The notes beneath the pieces were generated by a model. The model was not told the DNA's origin. It made no database searches and saw only the letters and a list, made by a program, of their open reading frames with translations. The position numbers were made by a program, and so were the translations under genes. Shown here one piece after another: positions 17,349 to 26,856 of a stretch of 64,000 bases of DNA. The stretch comes from a virus, in the IMG/VR virus record IMGVR_UViG_3300013004_000031, positions 57,815 to 121,814 of that record. One strand, 5' to 3'. Positions within the stretch are counted from its first letter, which is position 1. Each line of letters opens with the position of its first letter.

Positions 17349-19172
17349 ATGGCGGGTATCGGCAGTTCAACAACACCATCTTCAAACAAACAATACCAAG
17401 GAACGGATGGTAAAGGTTCCACATTTGATAGGAACATGCAATCCTATTTGAAGAATCGCGGGAATTTCATTGAGAAGACTCCTGACGAAGCGAAGAATAC
17501 AAAATATAAATATTTCCAAAAGATTGGTTTACGCAGACCGGAAGCGATTGCTAGAAATTCCGTAGCTCTCAATAACGACTGGAACAACACTGCATTTTCC
17601 GCAATTTACCAAGACAAGTCCTTTACGGATTTGATGTATTCCCAAGCTTCGGAGGAAAAACCGGGGCGTTTGCGGGACTACCGCATGATTGCCGCTTACT
17701 CTGAAGTGGCGGATGCCATGGATGAGATTTGCGATGAGACGATCAATGTGGATGAGAACGGAGAGATTGTAACTCTAGAAATCCGTAATACTGATCTGGA
17801 ATCGGAAAAGAAAGAGGAGATTGAGAAGGAATTCTCCCGTTTCGTTGCCATGATGGAACTGGAAGACAATGGTTGGAATTATTTCCGCCAATTTCTTATT
17901 GAAGGCGAACTGTTCTTTGAATTGATTCTAAAAGATGATTATATCAAACAAGGGGTAGTTGCCATCAAAAACCTCCCTGCTGAACAATTTGATCCTGTAT
18001 ATGACAACATTCAGACGATGTTGGTGAAAGCGTTCATTTACAAGAAGCCAATCTTCTCTTCGGTGGATAATAAAAAGGTAGAACGCTATGAATACATTCC
18101 CTTTGAACAAAACCAAGTCCTCTATGTGAACAGTGGGCAATATAATGAAACCAAGGATTTTATCATTCCTTTCATTGAGAATTGCCGTAGAGCTTACAGA
18201 CAGCTTTCCATGATTGAGGATTCCGTGGTGATCCACAGAATGGTTCATGCGCCCCTCCGCTTCCTCTTCAACGTGGATGTGGGAAGATTGCCCGTCCCCG
18301 CAGCAGAAGCCTACCTACGCAAGCTACAGAGCCAATACTGGTCAACCAAGACGTTTGACATGGATCAGGGAGATATTGTCAAGAAATACGCACCTCAATC
18401 CACGCTTGATTCATTCTGGTTTGCCAAGAGACAAGGACAAGAGGCAACTACAGTTGAAACATTTGGGGGTCAAATGTCGGATGGTAATATGGAACCTCTT
18501 GATTGGTTCATCAAGAAATTATATCGTTCTCTCAAGACTCCAACTTCTCGTTTGAATAATGAAACGGGTTATAATGATGGAACGGAGATGCTTCGGGAAG
18601 AACTGAAGTTTGCCAAGATGATCATTCGTCAACAACAACGCTTTGCCCAAGGTATCAAGAGAGCGTTTATCACACACCTCAAGTTCAAGGACATGTTCGA
18701 TGATTGGGATTTGTTCGATGACAATATCCGCGTGGAATTCAATGTTCCCACCAATTTCTATGATATGCGGGAGAGCCAGAAGCTCAATCTTAAGATTGAG
18801 ACTTTCAATAACATTACGGGTAATGAAATGGTATCCACGATTTATGCCATGAAGAAATATCTGGATTGGAGAGATTCCGATATCCTTGCCAACCTACATT
18901 TCAAGAAGGTGGAAGCGGAACACATGTTTGAAATCGAACAAATAAAAACACTCGGACCCAACTACAAAGAGTTATTAGCTCAACAAGCTGGAGGCGAAGC
19001 TGGTGGTGATATGGGAGCCATGGGAGGATCAAGTGGAGGTGGTGGGATGCCTCCAGATTTTGGAGGCTCTGGCGCAGCTATAACTGATTCAGAAGCTCCA
19101 AATGTCGAAGCTCCACTCGATCAAGCAGAAACGCCGGAAGCTCCGTCCAATGAACCAGAGATGGGTGTCTAA
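17349..19172 (+). CDS. 20: Portal vertex protein gp20
   Basis: 607 residues. Conserved portal blocks include RDYRMIAAYSEVADAMDEICDE, the LNNDWNNTAF region, RMVHAPLRFLFNVDVGRLP and TLPSS-type TPTSRLNNETGYNDGTEMLREELKF. These are hallmarks of T4-family gp20, the dodecameric DNA entry portal and packaging-motor dock. The last 60 residues are a Gly/Pro/Ala-rich tail. Class A box TTAAATAATAAG. The 3' 95 nt overlap the antisense HNH gene. Confidence 0.9.
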   Translation: MAGIGSSTTPSSNKQYQGTDGKGSTFDRNMQSYLKNRGNFIEKTPDEAKNTKYKYFQKIGLRRPEAIARNSVALNNDWNNTAFSAIYQDKSFTDLMYSQASEEKPGRLRDYRMIAAYSEVADAMDEICDETINVDENGEIVTLEIRNTDLESEKKEEIEKEFSRFVAMMELEDNGWNYFRQFLIEGELFFELILKDDYIKQGVVAIKNLPAEQFDPVYDNIQTMLVKAFIYKKPIFSSVDNKKVERYEYIPFEQNQVLYVNSGQYNETKDFIIPFIENCRRAYRQLSMIEDSVVIHRMVHAPLRFLFNVDVGRLPVPAAEAYLRKLQSQYWSTKTFDMDQGDIVKKYAPQSTLDSFWFAKRQGQEATTVETFGGQMSDGNMEPLDWFIKKLYRSLKTPTSRLNNETGYNDGTEMLREELKFAKMIIRQQQRFAQGIKRAFITHLKFKDMFDDWDLFDDNIRVEFNVPTNFYDMRESQKLNLKIETFNNITGNEMVSTIYAMKKYLDWRDSDILANLHFKKVEAEHMFEIEQIKTLGPNYKELLAQQAGGEAGGDMGAMGGSSGGGGMPPDFGGSGAAITDSEAPNVEAPLDQAETPEAPSNEPEMGV

Positions 19173-20211
19173 ATTTTAAATTAGCTCTCTTACTGTCGTT
19201 AAGAGACTCTGGTATTGTTTGGAGATTTCCATGGTGATGATAACCTCCTTTGGTTAGAGGTAAGATATGATCAACATTATATTTGATACCTAGACAATCT
19301 TCCAGCCTGATTCGCATATCAACATATGTTTTTTCAATGTTTTGATCGTGATTAGGATGTGTTGCGTTCTTTTTTAACGCTCGTCTTTTACTATTTCTCA
19401 ATAATACCTTATCCCAATTATTTTTATCCCAATTATTCTTTTTAATATTTAATTGTTCTTTATTATTTTTATAATATTCAGAAAATTTTTTGTTGTGGCA
19501 AGCTTCACAATAAGACGATCTATTTTTAAATTTTTTATGTAATATACAAAAGCTATCAATTGGGGAAATTTGATCGCATGAGTAACATTTTTTATTACCA
19601 CTCATTTCTAATTTTACATTTTCTATTTGTAATGCCTTGTCCCATAAAAATTCTGGAGTGTCCCCCCAATATTTTAATATGGGATTATCGTGCTTAATTA
19701 ATTTATTGGCTATTCCCTCGAATGATTTTGGTATAACTTGAATATTTTGGTGATGATGATAACCTCCTTTATTCATTGGGATTATTTTATGTAATATAAA
19801 TTTAACACCTAAACATTTTTGCAATCTAATTTTCATTTCTATTAAAACAGCTTCTATCTTCGGATCATGTTGTTCGTGATAAGCATCGTTTTTAATTGCA
19901 TTCGTCTTATAAGAACCCAATTGTCTAATCACCGGATTCTTCAATTTATAATTTTTAGAACGGAGTAATTCCTTTTCCAAATTCTTTTCTCTATATATTT
20001 TACCTCTCTCTATACAAAGCTCACGGTTTTCTTCTCTGTATTTTACCATATAAGCATCATGACGATCTTTATTTTTCAATCTCCATTCACGTTTTCGTTC
20101 TTTCCCACATTCAATACATTCATATTGCAAACCATCAGGACTTTTGGAAGATTTTGTAAATAAATTTAATGATAACTCACTTTTACATCTAGTGCATTCC
20201 TTCGTATTCAT
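19078..20211 (-). CDS. HNH homing endonuclease with internal duplication
   Basis: 377 residues built as two tandem modules, each a four-Cys zinc ribbon (CTRC...CIEC; CYSC...CEAC), a charged helical linker and an HNH-like segment. In the second copy the motif is intact (NVDHILPLTKGGYHHHGNLQTIP); in the first it reads FILHKIIPMNKGGYHHHQN, with the Asp-His pair altered. The second nuclease therefore looks active and the first degenerate. It is inserted antisense over the end of the portal gene, with a TTAAATATTAAT box before its ATG. Confidence 0.75.
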   Translation of the reverse strand: MNTKECTRCKSELSLNLFTKSSKSPDGLQYECIECGKERKREWRLKNKDRHDAYMVKYREENRELCIERGKIYREKNLEKELLRSKNYKLKNPVIRQLGSYKTNAIKNDAYHEQHDPKIEAVLIEMKIRLQKCLGVKFILHKIIPMNKGGYHHHQNIQVIPKSFEGIANKLIKHDNPILKYWGDTPEFLWDKALQIENVKLEMSGNKKCYSCDQISPIDSFCILHKKFKNRSSYCEACHNKKFSEYYKNNKEQLNIKKNNWDKNNWDKVLLRNSKRRALKKNATHPNHDQNIEKTYVDMRIRLEDCLGIKYNVDHILPLTKGGYHHHGNLQTIPESLNDSKRANLKFRHPSLVHWTELPAFLLDRVELRHLELLNQL

Positions 20212-20284
20212 ATTAATATTTAACTAAACGGATCAAACTGGAAAGAAAAAATTGTGATAAATCACCATCAAATTAAATATTATC

Positions 20285-20704
20285 ATGACTTCCCACGACT
20301 TCAAAAATCTAGCACTATTATATGAAAGTATGGAAAACCATACCATGTCTCTGAACGATATTTATGGTGATATTGAATATGATGTTCCTGAAAACGAGGC
20401 ACTTTATAGTGCTGTTGACCCCGAAATAGGGGATATCCAAATTCCGATCAAAACACTATCACCAGATCAATTGTTGAAATTGACGACATATAAAGATGAT
20501 ACCACGGTATTTCAAGCATATAAAGATTTTGCTGATAGGGATCAGAAGCAAATCGTAAATCATTACAAGAAAAATTTAAATGAATTACACGATAACCCAA
20601 TCGTCATTAATAATAACACGGCTTTGGATGGGTATCATCGAATTATTGCAGCTATTTTGATGAAACAATCTTTGAAAGTATTGGATGTGTCGGATATACA
20701 GTAG
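20285..20704 (+). CDS. ParB/sulfiredoxin-fold domain protein with possible N-terminal head-targeting tag
   Basis: 139 residues. The C-terminal third, NPIVINNNTALDGYHRIIAAILMKQSLKVLDVSDI, has the PI.I....LDG.HR..AA pattern of ParB-like nuclease/sulfiredoxin-fold domains. There is no helix-turn-helix domain, so it is not a complete partition ParB. The N-terminus (FKNLALLYESMENH) shares an aliphatic-xx-aliphatic-Tyr motif with five other proteins here. Class A box TTAAATATTATC. Role unknown. Confidence 0.6.
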   Translation: MTSHDFKNLALLYESMENHTMSLNDIYGDIEYDVPENEALYSAVDPEIGDIQIPIKTLSPDQLLKLTTYKDDTTVFQAYKDFADRDQKQIVNHYKKNLNELHDNPIVINNNTALDGYHRIIAAILMKQSLKVLDVSDIQ

Positions 20705-20705
20705 T

Positions 20706-21380
20706 TTAATTTAAAGGAATGCCATAAGTCTTGGCATATTCTTTCGATTTCTGGTCAAAAGGATAAATTGTCCCATGCCACAGGAAATCGTTTCCCGAAT
20801 CGATTGCCCCCAAAGGACGGACTTTCACAATCCACTCGCCCATATATTCGCCTTTGGAGTTTTTAAATTTTAATTTACCAGAAAACTGTGAAAATACATC
20901 GGTTGAATCCTCCCATCTACGCATGTAATCATCAAGTTGATGTTCGTCTTCCACGAAATTTTTCCAATTTAATCTAAGCAATTCTTCTGATGATGTTGCA
21001 CACAGATTACAATATGCTTCATTCACCATAATATTAAGACCTTTGGAGGTAACTCTAAACGATGGTTTGGGATTGAGCCAAAACATAGCCTCTATTTCAG
21101 CTTTGATTATTTTCACAGAATCCCGCATGGAACCCCCACCATTCGGGGATATTTCATATTCAACATTTTTTAAACGATCATCAATATTTGACACAGTTCC
21201 TTGAATATTTTTTAAAGATTCTGGTATGGAATTCCGAGATTTAATATATTCCTGACGTTCCTTATATTTTTCGACAATAAAAGTCCTGAGTTGTTTCCAA
21301 GTCAATATAATGGCACCAATCGCCCCTAGAATAATTTTTATAAAATTGGCGTGTTGTTGAACAAAATCGTAAAAATCCAT
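20706..21380 (-). CDS. Membrane-anchored PAS-domain protein
   Basis: 224 residues. A hydrophobic segment (about 12-28, FIKIILGAIGAIILTW) predicts one membrane helix, followed by a basic/coiled-coil linker (to about 90). A PAS-like fold comes next (FRVTSKGLNIMVNEAYCNLCATSSEELLRLNWKNF...GEWIVKVRPLG). PAS domains bind small ligands or sense redox/light in cellular signalling proteins; no kinase or effector domain follows here. Class A box CATAAATAATAT. Function in the phage is unknown. Confidence 0.65.
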   Translation of the reverse strand: MDFYDFVQQHANFIKIILGAIGAIILTWKQLRTFIVEKYKERQEYIKSRNSIPESLKNIQGTVSNIDDRLKNVEYEISPNGGGSMRDSVKIIKAEIEAMFWLNPKPSFRVTSKGLNIMVNEAYCNLCATSSEELLRLNWKNFVEDEHQLDDYMRRWEDSTDVFSQFSGKLKFKNSKGEYMGEWIVKVRPLGAIDSGNDFLWHGTIYPFDQKSKEYAKTYGIPLN

Positions 21381-21397
21381 AATATTATTTATGAAAG

Positions 21398-21694
21398 TTA
21401 ATCACAAAAGCTCACACAGTTGAACGCGGAATTATAATAATATTTTGTTCCATTGTTTTCTTCAGCATTCCAACCCGAATCAGTGGGTCTATCACAGTCA
21501 TAGAAGTAGAATTGACTCCCATTATTGGACGATGGGTGGATGTAAGTGGTGTCCTGCCCCCAGAGGATGAAATCGTTGGCAGATAGGTAATAATACGCGG
21601 AACCGTTGTTGGTATTAGCATTCCAACCTGAAACGGTGGGGATGCCGCAGGATAATTCGTAATAAATGGAACCGTTGTTTGATTCAAAGGACAT
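21398..21694 (-). CDS. Short repeat protein (NNGSxYY repeats)
   Basis: 98 residues with four imperfect copies of an aromatic turn motif: SNNGSIYYELS, TNNGSAYYYLS, SNNGSQFYFYD and ENNGTKYYYNS. The repeats are about 22-27 residues apart, with GWNA between some. Start at ATG 21694 after a TTAAGTATTATT box; 29 upstream codons are open but antisense to the next gene. Composition suggests a small beta-solenoid or fibre-like structural protein. Not recognised. Confidence 0.55.
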   Translation of the reverse strand: MSFESNNGSIYYELSCGIPTVSGWNANTNNGSAYYYLSANDFILWGQDTTYIHPSSNNGSQFYFYDCDRPTDSGWNAEENNGTKYYYNSAFNCVSFCD

Positions 21695-21722
21695 AATAAT
21701 ACTTAACAGATTAAATAAGATT

Positions 21723-22862
21723 ATGAGCTTATGCCAAGTTGAACCAATTTCCGCTTTCATGTCCACCAATCTCAATTCCAAGATTGAGTGTTACCAGCGT
21801 TTGGGAGAGAGGATTCTGAGAACCTTGGGACATCCCATGATTAATGTGGAGTTACATTACGATCAGTTACACGAAGCCATATCAATGGCGGTTGACTTCT
21901 ATACAGTATATAGTGGTTACACTAAAGAATATCTTATTTTTGACAGCCGATTGTATGAGGGTAACAAAGGCTTACGATTGGATCATCTTTTCACAGTTGC
22001 CAATTCGGGATACACACCATCGGAAAAGCTCAATGATAAGAGAACCGGACCACAACCGGATTATGAAGTGACTCTCCCAACTCCTTTATATGTTTCCCTT
22101 TCCACAATTCCCAGCGCATATTTCACAGCTTCTTCAGCATTAAGCGGAGTGGTTCCTTCCGATGGCATTACTTCCATGCAAATTATTGACCAAACTACTT
22201 ACGATCTTCTAGTGGGATTCAATGCTGGTTTGAGTGTGCTGTTCCAACAATCCTATCAAAAACCGTTCACGATACAGTGTGAACAACAGGATGATGTGAA
22301 CACATTCAATAATATGTTTGATTATGATGTCATGGATTACCGCAAAGTAGTTGATGTTATTTCTTTTGAGGAAGGTTCTTCCACAGGTGTAAACACATTG
22401 TTTTCCGTGGAACAAACCATGGCTCAACAAAGTTATCACGCTTATTCGCTGGGTAACTATGGATTTGATATTCTATCTTGGCACACCGTCAAGGATTGGA
22501 TTGATACCCGCGAAAAAATGTTTGCTACTCGTCGGGACATCTATTTTGATGCAAGAACACAATATCTCCGTTTAATACCTCAACCGAAAAACACTCAATT
22601 TTTTGGCTTGCTCACTTGCTACGTGGAAAAACCTTTAAGAGATTTGATCAAGGAGAAGTGGATTTTGGAATACGCCACCGCCATGTCTAAGATCATGTGG
22701 GGACGGATACTCACTAAGATATCCGGTGTTACTTTACCCGGAGGTGGTTCCATTGATGGTTCCAGCATTCTTTCGGAAGGATTGGAAGCGAAAAAAGAAT
22801 TGGAACAATTCTTAATTGAAGGTGGATTCTCAACGGACCCTCCCTTGATGCTCGTGATGTGA
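21723..22862 (+). CDS. 13: gp13-like neck protein
   Basis: 379 residues. YQRLGERILRTLGHPMINVELHYDQLHEAISMAVDFYTVYSG near the N-terminus and KWILEYATAMSKIMWGRILTKISGVTLPGGGSIDGSSI near the C-terminus match T4-family head-tail connector (neck) proteins, gp13 type. Start at ATG 21723 after TTAAATAAGATT; 19 upstream codons are open. Its position with the gp5-like gene downstream fits a neck/tail block. The gp13 name is moderately secure; a related connector is the alternative. Confidence 0.65.
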   Translation: MSLCQVEPISAFMSTNLNSKIECYQRLGERILRTLGHPMINVELHYDQLHEAISMAVDFYTVYSGYTKEYLIFDSRLYEGNKGLRLDHLFTVANSGYTPSEKLNDKRTGPQPDYEVTLPTPLYVSLSTIPSAYFTASSALSGVVPSDGITSMQIIDQTTYDLLVGFNAGLSVLFQQSYQKPFTIQCEQQDDVNTFNNMFDYDVMDYRKVVDVISFEEGSSTGVNTLFSVEQTMAQQSYHAYSLGNYGFDILSWHTVKDWIDTREKMFATRRDIYFDARTQYLRLIPQPKNTQFFGLLTCYVEKPLRDLIKEKWILEYATAMSKIMWGRILTKISGVTLPGGGSIDGSSILSEGLEAKKELEQFLIEGGFSTDPPLMLVM

Positions 22863-22883
22863 GATACCTTATTAAGTATTGTT

Positions 22884-23609
22884 GTGTTTATTCGTGGATC
22901 AGGGGCGGGCAATGAGGCGAAAAGGAACGACGAATCGTTCTACCGTGGAATTGTGGTCAAGAACAACGATCCCCTGAAAATGAATCGGGTTAAGATATTC
23001 ATTCCCGAATTATCCAACCAACCTTTTGAGGAATGGTTTGAGAAATATGAGGAAATGAATATTCAAAGACCCGGACTCAACAACCCCGAAGACACTTGGG
23101 TTGATATCAAGATTTACGAAGAGATTTCCAAACACATTCCATGGGCGGAACCGTGTTATCCTCTGATGGGAGAATCCGGTAATGGACGATACTTCAAACA
23201 GGATGGGGATGGTTTGGCTGTTATAACGGACAGTAACTATTCGGAGACTTACGAAAATAATAATACTGAAGTCCCAACTTTAAGCGGGGGATCGTTCTCC
23301 CCTTCATTTTTATATGAAAACATGGATACCATGGTATCCGATGCGTTTGCCAATCCTCTTGATGTTTTCGCTGTCAAATGCAATCCCTATGCTTTTGGAT
23401 ATAAATCGAATAATTTCACAAACAAATCCAAGGGAATGTTCGGTATTCCCGAAGTGGGTTCCAAGGTTTGGGTGTTCCATTATCTGGGAGATTTAAACTT
23501 TCCCATTTACTTTGGAGTGTCGCAGGATTTCCGTGGACTGACACTGATAAATAGAACCGACAATGATAATAAAATTTCCCCTTATTATCCAAACGATTTT
23601 GAGAATTGA
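22884..23609 (+). CDS. 5: gp5-like baseplate hub protein (OB-fold part)
   Basis: 241 residues, GTG start. YRGIVVKNNDPLKMNRVKIFIPEL at the N-terminus and MFGIPEVGSKVWVFHYLGDLNFPIYFGVSQ at the C-terminus are the strands of the OB-fold shared by gp5/VgrG hub proteins. No lysozyme domain is visible, unlike T4 gp5. The GTG follows a TTAAGTATTGTT box at the normal class A spacing, which fixes the start. It precedes a spike-like protein with a 2-nt gap. Confidence 0.65.
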   Translation: MFIRGSGAGNEAKRNDESFYRGIVVKNNDPLKMNRVKIFIPELSNQPFEEWFEKYEEMNIQRPGLNNPEDTWVDIKIYEEISKHIPWAEPCYPLMGESGNGRYFKQDGDGLAVITDSNYSETYENNNTEVPTLSGGSFSPSFLYENMDTMVSDAFANPLDVFAVKCNPYAFGYKSNNFTNKSKGMFGIPEVGSKVWVFHYLGDLNFPIYFGVSQDFRGLTLINRTDNDNKISPYYPNDFEN

Positions 23610-23611
23610 TT

Positions 23612-25204
23612 ATGGCCGATAAAATTTACAGAAATAGGACGATACTAAACCAAAGGGGTGGCTCTTTGGTGATTACAAACACAACCGATCAGGAGAGCAT
23701 TCAGCTTTCCCAAAGATCGGGAAGCAATGTTCTGATGAACAATCTGGTCAATTCAGAACTTGCCACTAACAACAAGCAAACCCATGTCATCAATGATAAT
23801 TTTGAGACTGTTCTGAATGATGATAATAAATTCGTAAAAGGCGTTCAGACCAATCGTGTGGGAAATACCAGATATGATTTCAAGGGGTTCCTGAAAGACG
23901 AGGAATTTGATGCTTACCAGCAATGGAAAGACACTTTTAATTCGGTGGCATTGGTAAATTCCAAATTCAAAATCAAACGGGGAGGAGTATCCGGCCCGAA
24001 TGGTGTGGATACTGATTTGGAAGGAGAACGTGCGGACAATCCGGTGATCGGTTCCAAGGTCTATGTTGTCGAGAATAAGTTCGGGGGGTATATAAAATTA
24101 CCCCGAAGATTATCATCTACAGATGAAGTTACTGATTATTCCCCCGTTCCTGACCGTGGCAAGACCAAACCAGCGGAAGAAAAAGATATAAAAGAGGAGG
24201 ATATTTCCAAGAGTGCGGGAGAGCAAGGATCGAAAGCTCCCGGTGTTTTGGAATTTGGAGCAAATAAATCAGCAGCTACGGAGAACGGGGAATGGGAGCC
24301 GGAAGAGGATGCCCAAAACATTGCTGATGCTGTATTGGCAATTCAGGAAGAACTCACTCCCATTGAAGAGAAGATGGGTGATGGGGGGGATGAACATATC
24401 ATCGTCAAGAGAAACAAAATTGAAACGGTGGGAGCGATTTTCAATGATTACCCATCGGTTCGCATTGATGAAAAAGGGAGAAGTCAACCATTTGAAATGT
24501 TGGTTGGTGATACGGGTGTATATAAAAACCATGATTACATTCCCCATGTGGAAGAAATAGATAATTCTTCCAATTTCCCTTGTGGACAGGACACTAAGAT
24601 TGTGGGCAATTCCTACAACCGTATCGTCGGTTCCGGTGGCATTTCCCTGAAGACCACGGGAGCCACCGAATTGGGGGGAGCCACTTTAAAAGCCGGATTC
24701 AAAAAAATAAATATTAATGCTTCCCATGGTGTCCACATTGGATCGGAGAACGCAATTGAATTGCAATCCATGAAAACCATCGTTCTCCGCACGAACAGGC
24801 AGGTTTATATCGAATCATCCCTTGGAGTTAAAAATAACTTAATTGTGGGGGGTGGTCTTGCCGTGGAGGGTCAGACATACCTCCAAGGCGTTACTGCCCC
24901 GCTGGAGGTGCAGCAGACGGAAAATACGCTGGTTTCCGGCAGGTTCGCCACAACCACTGATCGCAGCTTGTATATTGGGGACTGCGAAATTGCAGGAGAG
25001 TATTATCCCGTGTATGCCAGAGCCGCCGATGACCTGATTGTGACGTATCCCCATAGCCACCACTTCAACAACCTACCGTTGAAACTTATGGAAGCCAATG
25101 AGGACGTTCGGAAGGATGCCCACAAGAACGGTATCAATGTCCACAATTCGATTGCCCAAGCGTATCCTCAGATGCATGAGAAGAAGAAACCGCAAAAGGG
25201 CTAA
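23612..25204 (+). CDS. Baseplate central spike / hub-associated protein
   Basis: 530 residues. The N-terminal 120 residues (NQRGGSLVITNTTDQESIQLSQRSG) and a C-terminal run of short strands (HGVHIGSENAIELQSMKTIV, VYIESSLGVKNNLIVGGGLAV) suggest a beta-helical spike like the C-terminal needle of gp5, here as a separate chain. The end has PHSHHFNNLP. A Lys/Glu-rich linker lies at about 180-250. An in-frame TTG at 23606 exists, but ATG 23612 fits better. The stop overlaps the convergent nrdA stop by 4 nt. Confidence 0.6.
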   Translation: MADKIYRNRTILNQRGGSLVITNTTDQESIQLSQRSGSNVLMNNLVNSELATNNKQTHVINDNFETVLNDDNKFVKGVQTNRVGNTRYDFKGFLKDEEFDAYQQWKDTFNSVALVNSKFKIKRGGVSGPNGVDTDLEGERADNPVIGSKVYVVENKFGGYIKLPRRLSSTDEVTDYSPVPDRGKTKPAEEKDIKEEDISKSAGEQGSKAPGVLEFGANKSAATENGEWEPEEDAQNIADAVLAIQEELTPIEEKMGDGGDEHIIVKRNKIETVGAIFNDYPSVRIDEKGRSQPFEMLVGDTGVYKNHDYIPHVEEIDNSSNFPCGQDTKIVGNSYNRIVGSGGISLKTTGATELGGATLKAGFKKININASHGVHIGSENAIELQSMKTIVLRTNRQVYIESSLGVKNNLIVGGGLAVEGQTYLQGVTAPLEVQQTENTLVSGRFATTTDRSLYIGDCEIAGEYYPVYARAADDLIVTYPHSHHFNNLPLKLMEANEDVRKDAHKNGINVHNSIAQAYPQMHEKKKPQKG

Positions 25205-26853
25205 CCTTCACAGGACTTACAATTCATGATCGATCTCGCCAAATCTTGGGAAGGATTTGAACTGCGACTGTAATATAAAGATTTAATCCCCTGTTCCCAA
25301 GCGAAGATCATAAGCTGATTAATTTCCTTTGGTTTGGTTCCCGCTGGAATCATTAGGTTTAGCGATTGTCCTTGATCTAGATATTGACCCCGTTGAGCAG
25401 CATGAACAACGATTTCTCGTTGGGAAATTTCTGCAAACGTCTTAAACACATCTTTCTCTTCTTGGGTTAAGAAATCTAGATGTTGAACACTCCCCCCATG
25501 CGCCAAAATATCTTTCCAAACATCCTTGGTATTTTTATCTTTAGATTTCAATAATTCAATGAGATGTGGATTTTTATATGTGAATTTACCTTTTGCCAAA
25601 TTCTTTACAAAGTAGTTGGAATTGAGAGGTTCGATGGATGGAGAGACTTGCCCCAAAATAAAACTGCTTGAAGTTGTTGGAGCCACAGCCAACGTTGTAG
25701 TATTCCGTCTTCCATATCCTTTTAGGACTTCCGGTTCCCCGAACATTTGAGCCAATTCTTCCGTTGCCTTATCAGCACGTTCACGAATCTTGGAAAAGAT
25801 TTCAATATTCTCGAAATGTGCATCCATACTTTCCCAAGCGATCATCTTGGATTGGAGGTAATTGTGATAACCCAGAACTCCCATACCTAATGCCCGATGA
25901 TTCTTGGCAAATCTATGAGCAGCTTCCATCAATCTAATATCTGCGGTTTTTTCGATGAATTCGCTCATCACAGCGTCAAGGAACATAATCAGCGTTTCGA
26001 CAGCATCAGTATCTTTGATTTCATCCCACCAAAGCAGGTTCAACGACGATAAACAGCACACGAACGATTCTTCTCTGGTTGAAGGGAGAAAAATTTCAGT
26101 ACACATGTTGGAACTATTGATTTTATAATCTTTATCTTTATAAACTTGTGGTTTCTGATTGTTTGCATTATCAGTGAAAAATACATACGGATAACCAGTT
26201 TCAGAACGTTTTTTGATAACAGCAGACCATCTACGTCTTTTTTCCTTATCACCTTCAACCATTGATTGCATCCATTCATCAGAAACACATACACCAATTG
26301 ACATTTCTTGGATGGTATTACCTTCCGATCTAATTTTGATAAATTCATCAAAGTCATCATGATCAATTGGTAAATATGCAGCAAAGTGTCCTCTACGTGC
26401 GCTTCCTTGACTAACGATACTTGTTACAGTATCAAATAATTCCATACAACGCGCTGCACCTTCAGCAATTCCACCACCAGTGATTTTAGAACCGCGAGGA
26501 CGAATATCCCCAAAATAACCAGAACATCCCCCACCAACTTTCGTCATCATCCCCACTTCTGCTTGTTTGAAGAGGAAATCTTCAATACTATCAGAAACGT
26601 GTGAATTGAAACATGAAATACCCAATCCACGTTTATTCCCAAAATTCATCCAAACGGGAGTTGCCAAACTATAATAACCCTTGGACATATAATCCTCGAA
26701 TTTATCGGAAAATCCATCAACACCCAAGATTTTTTCGGCGGCATCAGCAATCTCTTTAATTCTCTCCAAAGGAGTCTGCCCCTCTTTCAAATATCCCTTC
26801 TCCAAAAATTTAACGGAGTCTTCGTTCAACCAATAGTATTTTTCTCTTGTCAT
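25201..26853 (-). CDS. nrdA: Class I ribonucleotide reductase large subunit NrdA
   Basis: 550 residues. Reduces ribonucleoside diphosphates to deoxy forms with NrdB. Key elements: ATPVWMNFG, LGISCFN (substrate-site Cys), SSNMCTEIFLP (active-site Asn-Cys-Glu triad), SFVCCLSSLNL (partner Cys) and the C-terminal CKSCEG redox pair. The N-terminal ATP-cone is absent, so overall activity control by dATP is predicted to be missing, as in several marine phage NrdA proteins. Starts 4 nt after the nrdB stop and is probably co-transcribed with it. Confidence 0.92.
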   Translation of the reverse strand: MTREKYYWLNEDSVKFLEKGYLKEGQTPLERIKEIADAAEKILGVDGFSDKFEDYMSKGYYSLATPVWMNFGNKRGLGISCFNSHVSDSIEDFLFKQAEVGMMTKVGGGCSGYFGDIRPRGSKITGGGIAEGAARCMELFDTVTSIVSQGSARRGHFAAYLPIDHDDFDEFIKIRSEGNTIQEMSIGVCVSDEWMQSMVEGDKEKRRRWSAVIKKRSETGYPYVFFTDNANNQKPQVYKDKDYKINSSNMCTEIFLPSTREESFVCCLSSLNLLWWDEIKDTDAVETLIMFLDAVMSEFIEKTADIRLMEAAHRFAKNHRALGMGVLGYHNYLQSKMIAWESMDAHFENIEIFSKIRERADKATEELAQMFGEPEVLKGYGRRNTTTLAVAPTTSSSFILGQVSPSIEPLNSNYFVKNLAKGKFTYKNPHLIELLKSKDKNTKDVWKDILAHGGSVQHLDFLTQEEKDVFKTFAEISQREIVVHAAQRGQYLDQGQSLNLMIPAGTKPKEINQLMIFAWEQGIKSLYYSRSSNPSQDLARSIMNCKSCEG

Positions 26854-26856
26854 ATA

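Noticed and set aside
20285-20704. Partition ParB for the parS-like site
   Set aside because: Only a ParB-fold N-domain-like segment is visible, with no HTH or CTPase motif evidence, so it is not called a partition protein.
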